64,000 nucleotides of DNA from Closterium sp. Naga37s-1 (lineage: Eukaryota > Streptophyta > Zygnematophyceae > Desmidiales > Closteriaceae). The notes beneath the pieces were generated by a model. That model made no database searches. It was not told the origin of the DNA and was given only the letters and a program-made list of their open reading frames with translations. Shown in pieces: positions 22,218 to 32,497 of the stretch. The translations under genes were made by a program, and so were the position numbers. The stretch's first letter is position 1; every line of letters begins with the position of its first letter. The stretch lies in assembly GCA_947471745.1 (NCBI GenBank), contig CANJKZ010000011.1, forward strand, positions 434,001 to 498,000. Reading direction: 5' to 3'.

Positions 22218-22348
22218 TGTCAACATGTTATATTGCTTACTTTGTTTAGGCTATAGTGGGGTAGCCCATAAGGGGTACAACCCAATTAGGGTTAGTACTT
22301 GTACTCAGCTCTATCTCAATTCAATCATCCTTGTTCGTTACTTTGACA
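22218..22348 (+). repeat. 3' LTR of S5 (131 bp)
   Basis: Same length as 10311-10441, with three visible mismatches (gtatagg/gtttagg, cttagc/ctcagc, ctcgtt/cttgtt). It is followed by tcact. Confidence 0.92.
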
Positions 22349-22368
22349 TCACTTAGCCTATTGGGGTG

Positions 22369-22500
22369 TGTCAAATGTTATTATAGGTTCTTAGGCTACA
22401 GTGAGTAGCACTCTAGGGAGTACAACCCTTTTTTGGGTTGAGTACTTGTATCCCATCTTGCGAGTCCCAAACCATTCTGTTGCATTCTATTTCTGAGACA
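22369..22500 (+). repeat. 3' LTR of S4 (about 132 bp)
   Basis: tgtcaaatgttattatagg ... ctatttctgagaca, with gtagcactctagggagtacaa where other copies have gtagcycat..gggtacaa. The end is set by analogy (TG...CA) and could be off by a few bases. Confidence 0.75.
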
Positions 22501-23664
22501 GCCCTCGACGTTTCGAAGAGAGAGTAACAGATGCTGAACTGTTCGCGAACAATGGAACTCGTAGAAATGGCAGTTGAGAGGACGACTTTCGACTCGACTC
22601 TAACGGAGGCTGAACGGCAGAGGGGACTGTCGCGCGACAATGTGAGGTCGACAGTGAAAATTCGCGAGCTGTAGATGCCAAATATGAGAAGTTATAATCA
22701 GCGCGCAAACGAAGTAGTCTGGGCTTACGATGTGGTGACCACAGCCTCCGTAGCAGCTAGTTGCAGTACTTTCTAAGTTCTATGATTCTATCCACTGTCG
22801 GGACACGATTCTTATAGATTAGAATGGTGGGGATTAGTTCAAATGTGGAGACCTGGTGTGTGTAAGAAGCGGATAAAAAACTTGCAACTGTCTCGAGTTG
22901 TAAGTAAAAGGGATAACTTTCGGGTCTGTACTGCAGCGCTTATCACTTAAATCGAGGAATAGGTTCGGGCAACGGTTTTCTTGCTGACAAAGTATAGCCT
23001 CTGTAGAGGCGGAAATTCCTTTCAACTCATACAAAGGCAAGATAAATATAACCAGCTTGGCGTTGGTCATTTTGGGAGGATATACCTCAGCCGACGAAAA
23101 CTGCCGCCCAATTTCGCGGTTGCGATAGGACAAGGGCCCTCCTCGGGATTGACGAACTCCCGACGACTCCGAGTGGCAAACTGGGGCGAAATGGCAGACC
23201 TCTGGGCACCTCGACTCCTCGGGATTGTCGACAAATTGACGACCTCGGGTTTCGCTGAGAGAAACCCGAGAAGGACATCTCAGCGGACAAAAACTCACAG
23301 CACGACACGTCGAGCCGCGATTTCAGCGCGGGAACTCGACTGCGCGCCCAAATTTGTCGGTCGCCGATCCACACGGCGAAAATCTGTCCGTAAAAAAATA
23401 TTACAGTTGTCTGCCATCGCGAGCCGCTCGCCATGTCGGTGTCGACTAAGGATCCAACGGCCTAATCTGAGCCATGCGGCACCATCAGTTGGTGCCTTAA
23501 CATTGTCTAGGTTAAAGGAAAGTCGGCGCCGACCACAAGGGGCTCACAGTGGGCTTGCCACGCGGCTCTTCAATAACTTCGTGCCCTTAGGTCATGGAAG
23601 TCGGCATGCCGGTGTTTCTGCGTAGAGGCACCAATGATGGGCCCACGCCACGTAACGCACGCAC
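22501..23664. other. Non-retroelement DNA left of S7
   Basis: About 1.16 kb unlike any copia copy. The first half is mixed in composition; the part from 23080 is CpG-rich, with repeated cctcgggattg and tcgac words and an atgtcggtgtcgactaagg stretch near 23430. No frame here looks like a protein. It is continuous with 44149 onward once S7 is removed, so it is the left flank, or left part, of the tyrosine-recombinase locus. Confidence 0.6.
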
Positions 23665-23794
23665 TGTCAAACTTATATGCTATAGTCTGTTTAGGCTGTA
23701 GTGGGGTAGCTCATATAGGGTACAACACTTTAGGTTTCCTACTTGTACCCACCTTCTTGCTAGTTCAGTCATTCATTCGTTCACTATTCTAACA
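23665..23794 (+). repeat. 5' LTR of S7 (130 bp)
   Basis: tgtcaaacttatatgctat ... cgttcactattctaaca, followed directly by a primer-binding site. Confidence 0.94.
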
Positions 23795-23811
23795 TGGTAT
23801 TCTGAGCAGGT
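23795..23811 (+). promoter_or_regulatory. Primer-binding site of S7
   Basis: tggtattctgagcaggt abuts the LTR. It resembles TGGTATCAGAGC but with an altered middle. Confidence 0.7.
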
Positions 23812-23849
23812 TCCCTCGTGGGAACGTTTTTTTTAGGGCCCACCACGAT

Positions 23850-24410
23850 TTTTTTTTCCTGCCCTGCCCGTAGCGCGCCTCGCGCCGTCGCGCCGTCGCG
23901 CGCCCTGCCTTCGCTGGCCTGTCGCAGCCCTGCCTTCACCGCCCGTCGCTGGCCCGTCCCGGCCCGTCGCCGCCCGTCGCTGGCCCGTCGCCGCCACTAG
24001 TCGCCGCCCTGCCTTAGCCGCCCACTGCGGCCCTGCCCTGCAGCCGCCCTGTCGCAGCCCTGCCTTCGCCGCCCGTCACCGGCCCATCCCGGCCCGTCAC
24101 CGGCCCGTCTCGGCCCGTCCCTGCGGGTCCCGGCCCGTCGCCGGCCCGTCCCGGCTCGTCGCCGCCCGTCGCCGGCCCGTCGCCGCCCGTCGCTGGCCCT
24201 TCGCCGCCTGTCGCGGCCCTGCCTTCGCCGCCCACTGCGGCCCTGCCCTGCTGTCGCCCTGTCGCGGCCCTGCCCAGCTGCCGCCCTGTCGCGGCCCTGC
24301 CCTGCAGCCGCCCTTTTGCGGCCCTGCCCTGCTGTCGCCCCAGTCGCGGCCCTGCCCTGCTGTCGCCCCAGTCGCGGCCCTGACCTAATCGCCTGCTGCG
24401 ACCATGCCCT
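23850..24410 (+). repeat. GC-rich leader array of S7, first part
   Basis: Degenerate repeats of ggcccgtcgccgcccgtcgc and gccctgccctgcagccgccc type. The array is interrupted by Copia-B at 24411 and resumes at 30917. Confidence 0.85.
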
Positions 24411-25279
24411 TGTTGAGTGATGCTACCATTCGCATTCACGTCTGTCTGCCTCCCATCATATGTTCGTGCGTTGCATGCGTGTTGTGAGTGTGTGCAAGAA
24501 TTTGTGTTTTGTGCGGTTTGGTTTTTCTGAGTGTGTGTGTGAATGTTATTTGGCTTGAGCAGATATCTGAAGTGACTCCTCTGCTCAAGAGCTTTCCGAG
24601 GAACCAAGTATCGCTTCAATCGGAGCACGAACTAGAAAGTTACGAACGTTGGAGTTCGTATGCTTTTGATATTTGGTTGTGGTGACTATGGGAAGTTGTG
24701 GGGTTGACTCAATATGGGGTACAGACTTTTGGGGGTTGGGAAATTCGTCTTTTCTACTGTAGTTGCTGCCAAATGGTTGGGAGAAACCAAACCAGGTTGG
24801 CAAGTGTGGCCAAGTTGGGTTGAGGTGGATTGTGGAGGTTGGGATAGTGACAAAGGTCAAAGTTGGGTTGCCTATGGGGAAGGGAATTGTATGGCATGGG
24901 GTTTCCTTGGTTGGGGACTCTCTTGGGACCTTCCCTCTCGTCCTCCTCATCCCTTCCACCTGGTTTAGTGCTACTCTAATTCTCTTGTGTGAACTTGTGT
25001 GAGACACTTGTTATTGAGTTAAGTTCTTATGGCAGCATACCCCCCTGTGCGCCGAAATTGATAAGTCGAGATTTACTTCACCTCTTGATACGATTCAACT
25101 TGGGAATTGTAGCCACGGAGTAGGGCTACATCATCTCTGAGGTTGGTGAAGTTTTGACGGTGCACTTTTCGTCGACGGCGTTTCTTGTGAGCGCAACTAT
25201 TCTGTCCAGAAATAGGGACCAGCGATTTTGAGAAATTTAGGCACCTAATCTTCATAGACTCCGTCCTTAGTCTCTAACA
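24411..25279 (+). repeat. 5' LTR of Copia-B (869 bp)
   Basis: tgttgagtgatgctacc ... cttagtctctaaca. It carries the promoter expected for the element. Open frames on both strands inside it recur identically in the 3' LTR and are not genes. Confidence 0.95.
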
Positions 25280-25296
25280 AGTGGTATCAGAGCTGA
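25280..25296 (+). promoter_or_regulatory. Primer-binding site of Copia-B
   Basis: agtggtatcagagctga just after the LTR, the classic initiator-Met tRNA complement (tggtatcagagc) of plant copia elements. Confidence 0.88.
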
Positions 25297-25515
25297 TTAA
25301 GGACCTTGTGGGGAGTCTACTGAAGTGCGAAGACCCTCCTAGACCCACCATGGCCTGTGGGCGTGCCTAAGTGGAGTTCTGGAGGTTGGATGTGACTTCC
25401 GCTAAGGGGAAACTCTGTCGAAATTTCGTTGGCGCCGACACTTGTGAAGATTGTGTGGATCTACATTGTGACCAGCAAAAGGGGGAGCTGAAACCTCTGA
25501 TTGGGAGCAGAGGAG

Positions 25516-28500
25516 ATGAATCAAGGGAGTGGAGAAACAGCTGAGAAGAAGAGTGAGCCGCCACCATCCAAGATTGAGGCATTGGATGGCTCCAACTATG
25601 AGGAATGGAGTGGGCGGATGAGGAGCGCCTTCAAGCGCTACAAGCTGCTGAAATCGGCTATGGGAGAGGAGAAGATGCCCGAGGAAGGAGATGCCCGCGA
25701 TCGGTGGATTGAGAAGAGCGCGGTGCTGTACGACCTGATTCTACAATCGGTCAACAACGACATGTTCCAGCACATCAAGGATCTGGTGGGGTTGGATGAT
25801 TCCGGACCGAAGACATGGAAGCTGCTACACGACGTGATTCAGCCCAACACGCTGCCGATGGTGATTGTGTTGGAGAAGGAGTTGGCGGCCATCTCCATGC
25901 GATCGGGAGATGATGTGAAGCCGGTCCTTGACAAGATCAAGGACACATATGCAAGGATGGCAGCGGCGGGCAGCGAAGTGTCGCAGATGCAGCAGTGCAC
26001 CAAGATCATCTCGGTGCTCGACAGCTCGTGGGATAACCTCATCCCCACCCTCAACGTTCAGCAGGACAAGTGGACGCCTGAGTGGCTACGGCAGCAAATC
26101 CTGCAGGAGGACTTCCGCAGGCGCCACACGGGAGGTGGTGCTGCCAACAAAACTGCTGAGGGGTATGGAGCTGCAGGAGGCAGCAGAGGAAGAGGGGGAG
26201 GGAGAGGCCGAGGCCGTGGGAGAGGCTTTGGCAGAGGGAGAGGCCGAGGTGACTATAATGAGGGGCATGGGAGCTCTGGAGGCAGGGGGAGCACCCGAAT
26301 GGAGGGTGCGTGCTGGTACTGCAAGAAGGCTGGACACCCATGGTTCGAGTGTTTCAGCCGGCCTGAGGGATGGGCGCCCCCAGGCATGAAGCCGCCAAGT
26401 GGTGAACGTGCACGAGGTGGCGCTGTGCAAGGTTCAGGTGCACAAGGTGATGGTGCACAAGGTGAAGCCGACCCTGGGATGTTCCTCATGGTTGAGGATG
26501 TGCAAGGAAGTAGGGGTGATGTGGGTTCAGTTGGGAAGGTTATTATGCACCCCCTCACCCACTGGGTGATAGATTCAGGTTGCACAAGTCACATGACCCC
26601 ACGGGCAGATTTGCTTGACGAGGTAAAGCCCCCTGGGAAGATTAAGTTTGTGGCTGCCGCTTCAGGTGCCTTGCTCCCTGTGATTGGTGTTGGGAATGCT
26701 AAGGTGATGGGAGCCAATGGAGAGCTTGTGGGGCTTGGGAATGTGCTGTTGGTTGAAGGTTTGTCCGCTAACCTTCTTTCTGTGCGCCGGCTGCAGAAGA
26801 GCAAGGCTGAAGTTACCTTCGGCCCAACCAGCTGCCGTGCAAAGCTTGGGAAGTTGCTGCTGTGGAACTTGGAGGAGAAGAGCAGCTGCATCAAGGACTT
26901 GTGGCAGCTGCCCATCATCCCTTGGAAGGGGAAACCACCAGCAACGGCAAAGGCAGCGGCAGCGGCTAAAGCAACTGCGGGAGGAGAGGAGACTGCACCA
27001 ACTGCTGGGGCCCTGGATGCAGTCAAGAAGGTGCAGCAGCCACAACAGCCACATGGTGAGGTGCTTGCTGGTGTGGATGCGACAGCTGCATGGGCAAAGG
27101 CTTCATCTGGGAGTGGTGAGGCTGATTGGGAGACGTGGCATGAGAGGCTGTGCCATGTGAACATTCCTATGCTGCAGAAGTTGGTAAAGGATGGGTGCTT
27201 GAAGGGGCTGGAGGTGAAGGGGGGAGCAAAGGAGATTGGGAGCTGCCCTACCTGCCTTGAGACCAAATTCACGAAGTTTCCCTTCAGCAGCAGCACAGGA
27301 CCAGCCAAGGCACCACTTGAACTAGTGCACATGGATGTGGTGGGCCCCACGAGGGCCCTTTCTCTCTCGGGCAGCCGCTACTTCTTGACGATTGTGGACG
27401 ACCACACGCGTGCGGTGTGGGTGTACCCTCTCAAGACTAAGGGGGAGGTGGCAGCGGCTGTTCTTAAGGAGTGGATGCCGAGAGCACAAAGGGAAAGCGG
27501 ACACAAGGTGAAGGTGATCCGCACTGACAACGGAGGAGAGTTCATCGGCGCTGATTTTGAGAAGGAGCTGAAGCGGAAGGGGATCCAGCATCAGCTCACA
27601 GTGCCTTACAACCCTCAGCAGAATGGCGTGGCTGAGCGGTTCAACCGGACCCTGCAGGAAGGTGCTCGCACTCTCCTTGGGCGTGCAGGGCTGCCGGATC
27701 CGTTTTGGGTGACAGCACTGCGGCAGGTCGTTGTTGTGAAGAACAGGGTGCTGGCGACTGTGGGGGACAAGCAGTGGGTCCCCTACACCAAGTGGTATGG
27801 GATTGCACCAGCTGTGAACATGCTGAGAGCCTTTGGGTGCATGGTGGTGTTTCATGTGCCTAAGGAGAAGAGGGGAAAACTGGAAGCTTCTGGGAGATGG
27901 GGTGTGCACTTGGGGCTTGCTAAGGATCACAAGGGCTGGCTGATTTGGGACTTGACCAGCCAGCAGCTGACTGTGTCAAGGGATGTGAAGTTCCTTGAGT
28001 CCTTGTACTACAAGGAGTGGAAGCAGCAGCAGCAGCAGAAGCTTCCAACGACACCGCTAATTGTCGAGGCCGATGAGGTGCAGCGGCCTTCAAGGCAAGT
28101 GGAGGATTCTGTCTCTGAGAATGAGATCTCTGGGGTGACAGAGGATGGGGGAGAACCTGAGGTGGAGGAGCAGCAGCAGCAGCAACAGCAGCAGCAACAG
28201 CAGCAGCAGCCGCAGCAGCAGGAGGAGCAAGGTGCTCCACAAGGTGCCGGACGTACGGCTGACCGTCCTAGGAGGGATGTGCGCCCTCCTAACAGGCTGA
28301 CCTATGCAAGCCGTGGCAAGCCAAAGGTGGTAAGGGCTGGGAGTGTGGCTGAGCAGTGTGATGAGGATGAGATAGCACACTGCTACTGGGCAGCCGTCCC
28401 TGAGCCCAAGACGCTAGCTGAGGCATTGAGCGGGCCCGATGCTGAAAAGTGGAAGCAGAGTGTGAAGGAGGAGTATGATTCTCTGCTAGAGAATGAGACG

Positions 28501-29985
28501 TGGGAGCTGTGTGAGCTGCCACCTGGGAAGAAGGCCATTTCTTCCAAGCTGATTTTCAGGCACAAGTACGGACCTGATGGGGCGCTGACCCGCTACAAGT
28601 CAAGGCTTGTGGCTAAGGGGTTTCAACAGACAAAGGGAAAGGACTTCAACGAGCTCTATGCTCCTGTGGGGAAAGGCACAACACTTCGGGTGTCATTGGC
28701 AATGGCAGCATACCGTGGATGGCGGGTGAAGCAGATGGACATCACCACCGCCTTCCTCAATGGGATCATTCTGGAGGAGCTGTACATGTTACAGCCTGAG
28801 GGTTTGGATGATGGGAGCGGCAGGGTGTGCAGGCTGAAGAAGGCCATCTATGGCCTGAAGCAGGCTCCTCGTGCATGGTACCACAAGTTAGAGGAGACTC
28901 TGCTGGCTGGGGGTTTCAAGAAGAGTGAGTGTGATCACAGCTTGTTCCTGCTGCAGGAGAAGGAGCAGTTTCTCATGCTCCTGGTGTATGTGGATGACAT
29001 CCTGCTCTTCTCTGAGTCGTCTGCAATGATTGAGCATGTGGAGGAGATGCTGGAGATGCAGTTTAAGTGCTCCAAGATGGGAGATGTGAAGTACTATTTA
29101 GGGATGCATGTGGAGAGGGACCTTGACAAGGGAGTGTTGAGGTTGCACCAGAGAAAGTATTGTGAGGGGCTGGCTGAGAAGTATGGGCTGCAAGATGGAG
29201 GAAAGCCAGCCACCCCACTGCCTTCGGGGTTCACTGTGGAGCCCTGTGCTGATGAGGAGGTGGTGGGTGAGAGTGACAGGAAACTTTTTCATTCCATGGT
29301 TGGGGCACTCAACTATGCGGCTAACCACACACGGCCTGACATTGCCTTTGCAACATCCAGGCTTGCCAGTGTGGTTTCACGCCCCAGTCATGAGCAGCTG
29401 GAAGCGGCCAAGAGGTTGGTCCGCTATGTGAGTGCAACGGCATCAGTGGGTTTGGAGTACAGTGCTGTGAGGCAGAGGCTGCAGAGGAGTGCAGCTGATT
29501 TGAGCAAGGGGGAGATGCTCCTGACCTGCTACACTGACGCTAGCTTCAACTCGGTGAAAGCGGATGGCACCAGCATTGGAGGCTATGTGTGCCTGTTCGG
29601 AGGTGGTGCAGTGAGCTGGCGCAGTAAGAAGCAGAATGAGGTGGGGCAGTCCTCGTGTGAGACAGAGTACATGGCCCTGCATCATGGGGCAAAGGAGGTG
29701 GTGTGGCTGAGGCGTTTGTTGGAGGAGATTGGAGTTGGTCAGAGGGAGCCGACTGTGATTTTCTGTGACAATGAGTCGGCGGTGAAGCTAGCGAAGAATG
29801 CTTGTCTTCATGGGCTGACCCAACACATCAGGCCTAAGTGGCACTGGGTGAGGAGGCTCCTGGACAAGGAGGTGCGGCTGGAGATTGTGAAGACCCATCA
29901 GCAGGCGGCTGACATTCTCACCAAGCGCCTGGCTGAATCTGAGCATTGGAAGGGCATGAAGCTTGCTGGGATGAGTGTGCATTGA
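25516..29985 (+). CDS. Copia-B Gag-Pol polyprotein
   Basis: 1,489 residues from ATG 25516 (MNQGSGETAE); the frame is open a little upstream but has no earlier ATG. Domains in order: Gag with the LDGSNYEEW motif near residue 22 and an RG-rich segment; canonical CCHC knuckle C-x2-C-x4-H-x4-C near 266; aspartic protease VIDSGCTSHMTP near 350; pre-integrase HHCC zinc region about 541-583; integrase DDE core (HMDVVGP near 605, TDNGGEF near 672, glutamate in NGVAERF near 704); a poly-Gln run (CAG/CAA, 28171-28230); RT with YVDDILLF at 1158; RNase H with YTDASF near 1338, SCETEYMAL near 1380 and CDNESAV near 1417. Every catalytic residue I looked for is present. The product would make virus-like particles, copy its RNA and integrate the cDNA. 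This is the only fully open Gag-Pol in the window. Confidence 0.97.
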   Translation: MNQGSGETAEKKSEPPPSKIEALDGSNYEEWSGRMRSAFKRYKLLKSAMGEEKMPEEGDARDRWIEKSAVLYDLILQSVNNDMFQHIKDLVGLDDSGPKTWKLLHDVIQPNTLPMVIVLEKELAAISMRSGDDVKPVLDKIKDTYARMAAAGSEVSQMQQCTKIISVLDSSWDNLIPTLNVQQDKWTPEWLRQQILQEDFRRRHTGGGAANKTAEGYGAAGGSRGRGGGRGRGRGRGFGRGRGRGDYNEGHGSSGGRGSTRMEGACWYCKKAGHPWFECFSRPEGWAPPGMKPPSGERARGGAVQGSGAQGDGAQGEADPGMFLMVEDVQGSRGDVGSVGKVIMHPLTHWVIDSGCTSHMTPRADLLDEVKPPGKIKFVAAASGALLPVIGVGNAKVMGANGELVGLGNVLLVEGLSANLLSVRRLQKSKAEVTFGPTSCRAKLGKLLLWNLEEKSSCIKDLWQLPIIPWKGKPPATAKAAAAAKATAGGEETAPTAGALDAVKKVQQPQQPHGEVLAGVDATAAWAKASSGSGEADWETWHERLCHVNIPMLQKLVKDGCLKGLEVKGGAKEIGSCPTCLETKFTKFPFSSSTGPAKAPLELVHMDVVGPTRALSLSGSRYFLTIVDDHTRAVWVYPLKTKGEVAAAVLKEWMPRAQRESGHKVKVIRTDNGGEFIGADFEKELKRKGIQHQLTVPYNPQQNGVAERFNRTLQEGARTLLGRAGLPDPFWVTALRQVVVVKNRVLATVGDKQWVPYTKWYGIAPAVNMLRAFGCMVVFHVPKEKRGKLEASGRWGVHLGLAKDHKGWLIWDLTSQQLTVSRDVKFLESLYYKEWKQQQQQKLPTTPLIVEADEVQRPSRQVEDSVSENEISGVTEDGGEPEVEEQQQQQQQQQQQQQPQQQEEQGAPQGAGRTADRPRRDVRPPNRLTYASRGKPKVVRAGSVAEQCDEDEIAHCYWAAVPEPKTLAEALSGPDAEKWKQSVKEEYDSLLENETWELCELPPGKKAISSKLIFRHKYGPDGALTRYKSRLVAKGFQQTKGKDFNELYAPVGKGTTLRVSLAMAAYRGWRVKQMDITTAFLNGIILEELYMLQPEGLDDGSGRVCRLKKAIYGLKQAPRAWYHKLEETLLAGGFKKSECDHSLFLLQEKEQFLMLLVYVDDILLFSESSAMIEHVEEMLEMQFKCSKMGDVKYYLGMHVERDLDKGVLRLHQRKYCEGLAEKYGLQDGGKPATPLPSGFTVEPCADEEVVGESDRKLFHSMVGALNYAANHTRPDIAFATSRLASVVSRPSHEQLEAAKRLVRYVSATASVGLEYSAVRQRLQRSAADLSKGEMLLTCYTDASFNSVKADGTSIGGYVCLFGGGAVSWRSKKQNEVGQSSCETEYMALHHGAKEVVWLRRLLEEIGVGQREPTVIFCDNESAVKLAKNACLHGLTQHIRPKWHWVRRLLDKEVRLEIVKTHQQAADILTKRLAESEHWKGMKLAGMSVH

Positions 29986-30023
29986 GGATGCATGCTTGAG
30001 CTATGGCATGTGGGATGATGGTT

Positions 30024-30042
30024 GGCAGCCAGAGGGGGAGTT
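30024..30042 (+). promoter_or_regulatory. Polypurine tract of Copia-B
   Basis: ggcagccagagggggagtt ends at the start of the 3' LTR, the expected plus-strand primer position. Confidence 0.8.
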
Positions 30043-30911
30043 TGTTGAGTGATGCTACCATTCGCATTCACGTCTGTCTGCCTCCCATCATATGTTCGTG
30101 CGTTGCATGCGTGTTGTGAGTGTGTGCAAGAATTTGTGTTTTGTGCGGTTTGGTTTTTCTGAGTGTGTGTGTGAATGTTATTTGGCTTGAGCAGATATCT
30201 GAAGTGACTCCTCTGCTCAAGAGCTTTCCGAGGAACCAAGTATCGCTTCAATCGGAGCACGAACTAGAAAGTTACGAACGTTGGAGTTCGTATGCTTTTG
30301 ATATTTGGTTGTGGTGACTATGGGAAGTTGTGGGGTTGACTCAATATGGGGTACAGACTTTTGGGGGTTGGGAAATTCGTCTTTTCTACTGTAGTTGCTG
30401 CCAAATGGTTGGGAGAAACCAAACCAGGTTGGCAAGTGTGGCCAAGTTGGGTTGAGGTGGATTGTGGAGGTTGGGATAGTGACAAAGGTCAAAGTTGGGT
30501 TGCCTATGGGGAAGGGAATTGTATGGCATGGGGTTTCCTTGGTTGGGGACTCTCTTGGGACCTTCCCTCTCGTCCTCCTCATCCCTTCCACCTGGTTTAG
30601 TGCTACTCTAATTCTCTTGTGTGAACTTGTGTGAGACACTTGTTATTGAGTTAAGTTCTTATGGCAGCATACCCCCCTGTGCGCCGAAATTGATAAGTCG
30701 AGATTTACTTCACCTCTTGATACGATTCAACTTGGGAATTGTAGCCACGGAGTAGGGCTACATCATCTCTGAGGTTGGTGAATTTTTGACGGTGCACTTT
30801 TCGTCGACGGCGTTTCTTGTGAGCGCAACTATTCTGTCCAGAAATAGGGACCAGCGATTTTGAGAAATTTAGGCACCTAATCTTCATAGACTCCGTCCTT
30901 AGTCTCTAACA
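30043..30911 (+). repeat. 3' LTR of Copia-B (869 bp)
   Basis: Matches 24411-25279 in length and, apart from one visible base, in sequence. It is followed by the second gccct. Confidence 0.95.
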
Positions 30912-30916
30912 GCCCT

Positions 30917-31161
30917 GCACCCGCCCCTGGTAAGCACCCGCGCCGCCCTGCCGCACCGCGCCGCCAGGAGCCGAGCCGCACCGCCCAGCCAAGCCGCGCC
31001 GCCCTACCGAGCCGCGCCGCCCAGCCGAGCCGCGCCGCCCTACCGAGCCGCGCCGCCCTGCCGAGCCGCGCCGCCCTACTGAGCCGCGCTGCCCTGCCTA
31101 CGCTGCTCCTGCTGCTACTACTGCTTCTGCTGCCACTGCTGCTACTGCTGCTACTGCCGCT
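30917..31161 (+). repeat. GC-rich leader array of S7, second part
   Basis: Continues the array cut at 24410. Units of the gagccgcgccgccctgcc type precede a (ctgctgctact)-like run just before gag. Confidence 0.82.
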
Positions 31162-31956
31162 ATGGCTAGCCCTACTGTTCTCACCTTTGATGCTGAGGGG
31201 CGTGTAGTTGACTTTGACGTGTGGGTTGACGACCTGCAGCTCTTTCTTCAGTGTGACTCTAGGGATGGGGTATCCCTTTTCGATCACACGTCCGGTGTCT
31301 CTACTGCACCTGCTGCCACTAGTGAGAGTACGGTTTGCTCACAGTGGACCACTCGTGACGCTGTTGCTCGCCTTGTTGTTCGTAGTCACCTGCCGCCTGC
31401 TGAGCGCGCGCACTTTGGCCAGTACAAGACTGCTCAGTCTTTGTATGACGCTCTCGTCGCGCGCTACTCCTCCCCTGCCACTGCTGCCCTCAGCCGCCTC
31501 ATGCTGCCGTACCTGTTCCCTGACCTTGCAGCCTTTTCCACAGTCGCTGACCTCATTACTCACCTCCGCACTAGTGACGCCCGCTACCGCGCTGCGCTTC
31601 CCACTGAGTTCTGTGCCAAGAACCCCCCCCCCCATGTACATCACCCTTTACTACCTAGTCACCCGCCTCCCTGACTCCCTTGCTTCAGTCAGGGACCACT
31701 TTCTCTCCCTTTGCCCCACCGAGCTCACTGTGGACCTGCTAGAGGAGCGCCTCACTGCAGCTGAGAAGAGTATCTTAGCTGTAGGTGCTTCTCGCGGCGA
31801 CCGTCGCGCCCCTTTCTTTGAGGGGTGTTCCCCTGTCCCCCTTCTCCCCTCTGTTGCTTCTGCTGCTGCTGTCAACCTCGTTGGCACTGAGGAGGTCAGG
31901 GCTGCGTCTGCTCCTAGTGGGAGGCGCCGCAACAGCAAGGGCAAGGGGGGCAAGGG
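31162..31956 (+). pseudogene. Copia-S gag, N-terminal part (S7)
   Basis: From ATG 31162 (MASPTVLTFDAEGRVVDFDV) through the capsid-like segment (RDAVARLVVRSHLPPAERAH, LPYLFPDLAAFSTVADLITH). A run of 11 C (31623-31633) puts the next segment, MYITLYYLVTRLPDSLASV from 31634, one frame off. From 31634 on the frame is clean up to the S8 insertion at 31957, and after S8 is skipped it continues in phase at 38552. The C run is therefore the only break between gag start and pol in this copy. Confidence 0.88.
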
Positions 31957-31984
31957 TGTAAAACTTATATGCTATAGTCTATCT
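31957..31984 (+). repeat. 5' LTR remnant of S8 (about 28 bp)
   Basis: tgtaaaacttatatgctat and the following nine bases match the start of the S8 3' LTR, with c to a at position 4. The rest of the LTR, the primer site and the first part of the leader are missing. Confidence 0.85.
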
Positions 31985-32497
31985 GCCCTGCAGCCGCCCG
32001 TCGTGGCCTCTGCCCTGCAGCCGCCCGTCGCGGCCTCTGTCCTGCAGCCGCCCGTCGTCGGCCTATTCGCCGCCTGTCGCGGCCCTGCCCTGCAGCCGCC
32101 CCCTGTCGCGGCCCTGCCTTGCTGCCGCCCCAGTCGCGGCCCTGCCTTTGCCGCCCGTTGCGGCCTCTGCCCTGCAGCCGCCCTGTCGCGGCCCTGCCCT
32201 GCTGCTGCCCCGGTCGCGGCCCTGCCCTCAACCGCCAGCTGCGGCCCTGCCTTGCACCCGCCCCTGGTAAGCACCCGCGCTGCCCTGCCGCGCCGTGCCG
32301 CCTGCTGCCGCGCCGCGCCGCCCGGAACCGAGCCGCGCCGCCCTGCCGAGCCGCGCCGCCCAGCCGAGCCGCGCCGCCCCACCGAGCCGCGCCGCCCAGA
32401 CGAGCCGCGCCGCCCCACCGAGCCGCGCCGCCCAGCCGAGCTGCGCCACACTGCCGAGCCGCGCTGCTCTTCTGCTGCCACTACTGCTACTGCTGCT
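31985..32497 (+). repeat. GC-rich leader array of S8
   Basis: ccctgcagccgcccgtcgcg and gagccgcgccgcccagcc units in two blocks, closely matching the S7 leader. It is followed by a (tgctgctactgc)-like run before gag. Confidence 0.85.

Larger units (their letters stand above)
10311..22348 (+). mobile_element. Copia-S copy S5, complete with both LTRs, interrupted by S6
   Basis: Bounded by LTRs 10311-10441 and 22218-22348 and by a perfect 5-bp target duplication tcact. It inserted into S4. Order: 5' LTR, primer-binding site, GC-rich leader array, gag, protease, (S6 insertion), integrase, repeat linker, RT, RNase H, 3' LTR. About 7.3 kb remains once S6 is removed. I see three mismatches between its LTRs. 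Confidence 0.92.
8225..22500 (+). mobile_element. Copia-S copy S4 (diverged), split by S5
   Basis: S4 occupies 8225-10310 and resumes at 22354-22500. The intervening S5 is flanked by the duplicated pentamer tcact (10306-10310 and 22349-22353). Removing S5 and one tcact joins the S4 3' untranslated end to its own hairpin/polypurine stretch and 3' LTR, which proves the nesting. S4 is the most diverged copy of the family and lacks everything upstream of the pre-RT linker. Confidence 0.85.
24411..30911 (+). mobile_element. Copia-B, full-length and apparently intact
   Basis: 6.5-kb Ty1/copia element with 869-bp LTRs, unrelated in LTR sequence to Copia-S. The target duplication gccct is perfect (24406-24410 and 30912-30916). 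The two LTRs differ at one base that I can see (gaagttttgacgg versus gaatttttgacgg). A single uninterrupted Gag-Pol frame, primer site and polypurine tract are all present, so it is the best candidate for a recently active element. Confidence 0.96.

Noticed and set aside
22981..23625. 214-residue plus-strand frame left of S7
   Set aside because: No domain, overlaps a minus-strand frame of similar quality, CpG-rich composition; not supported as a gene.
24585..25007. 140-residue minus-strand frame, repeated identically at 30217-30639
   Set aside because: Both copies lie in the two LTRs of Copia-B, antisense to transcription, and have no recognisable protein features.
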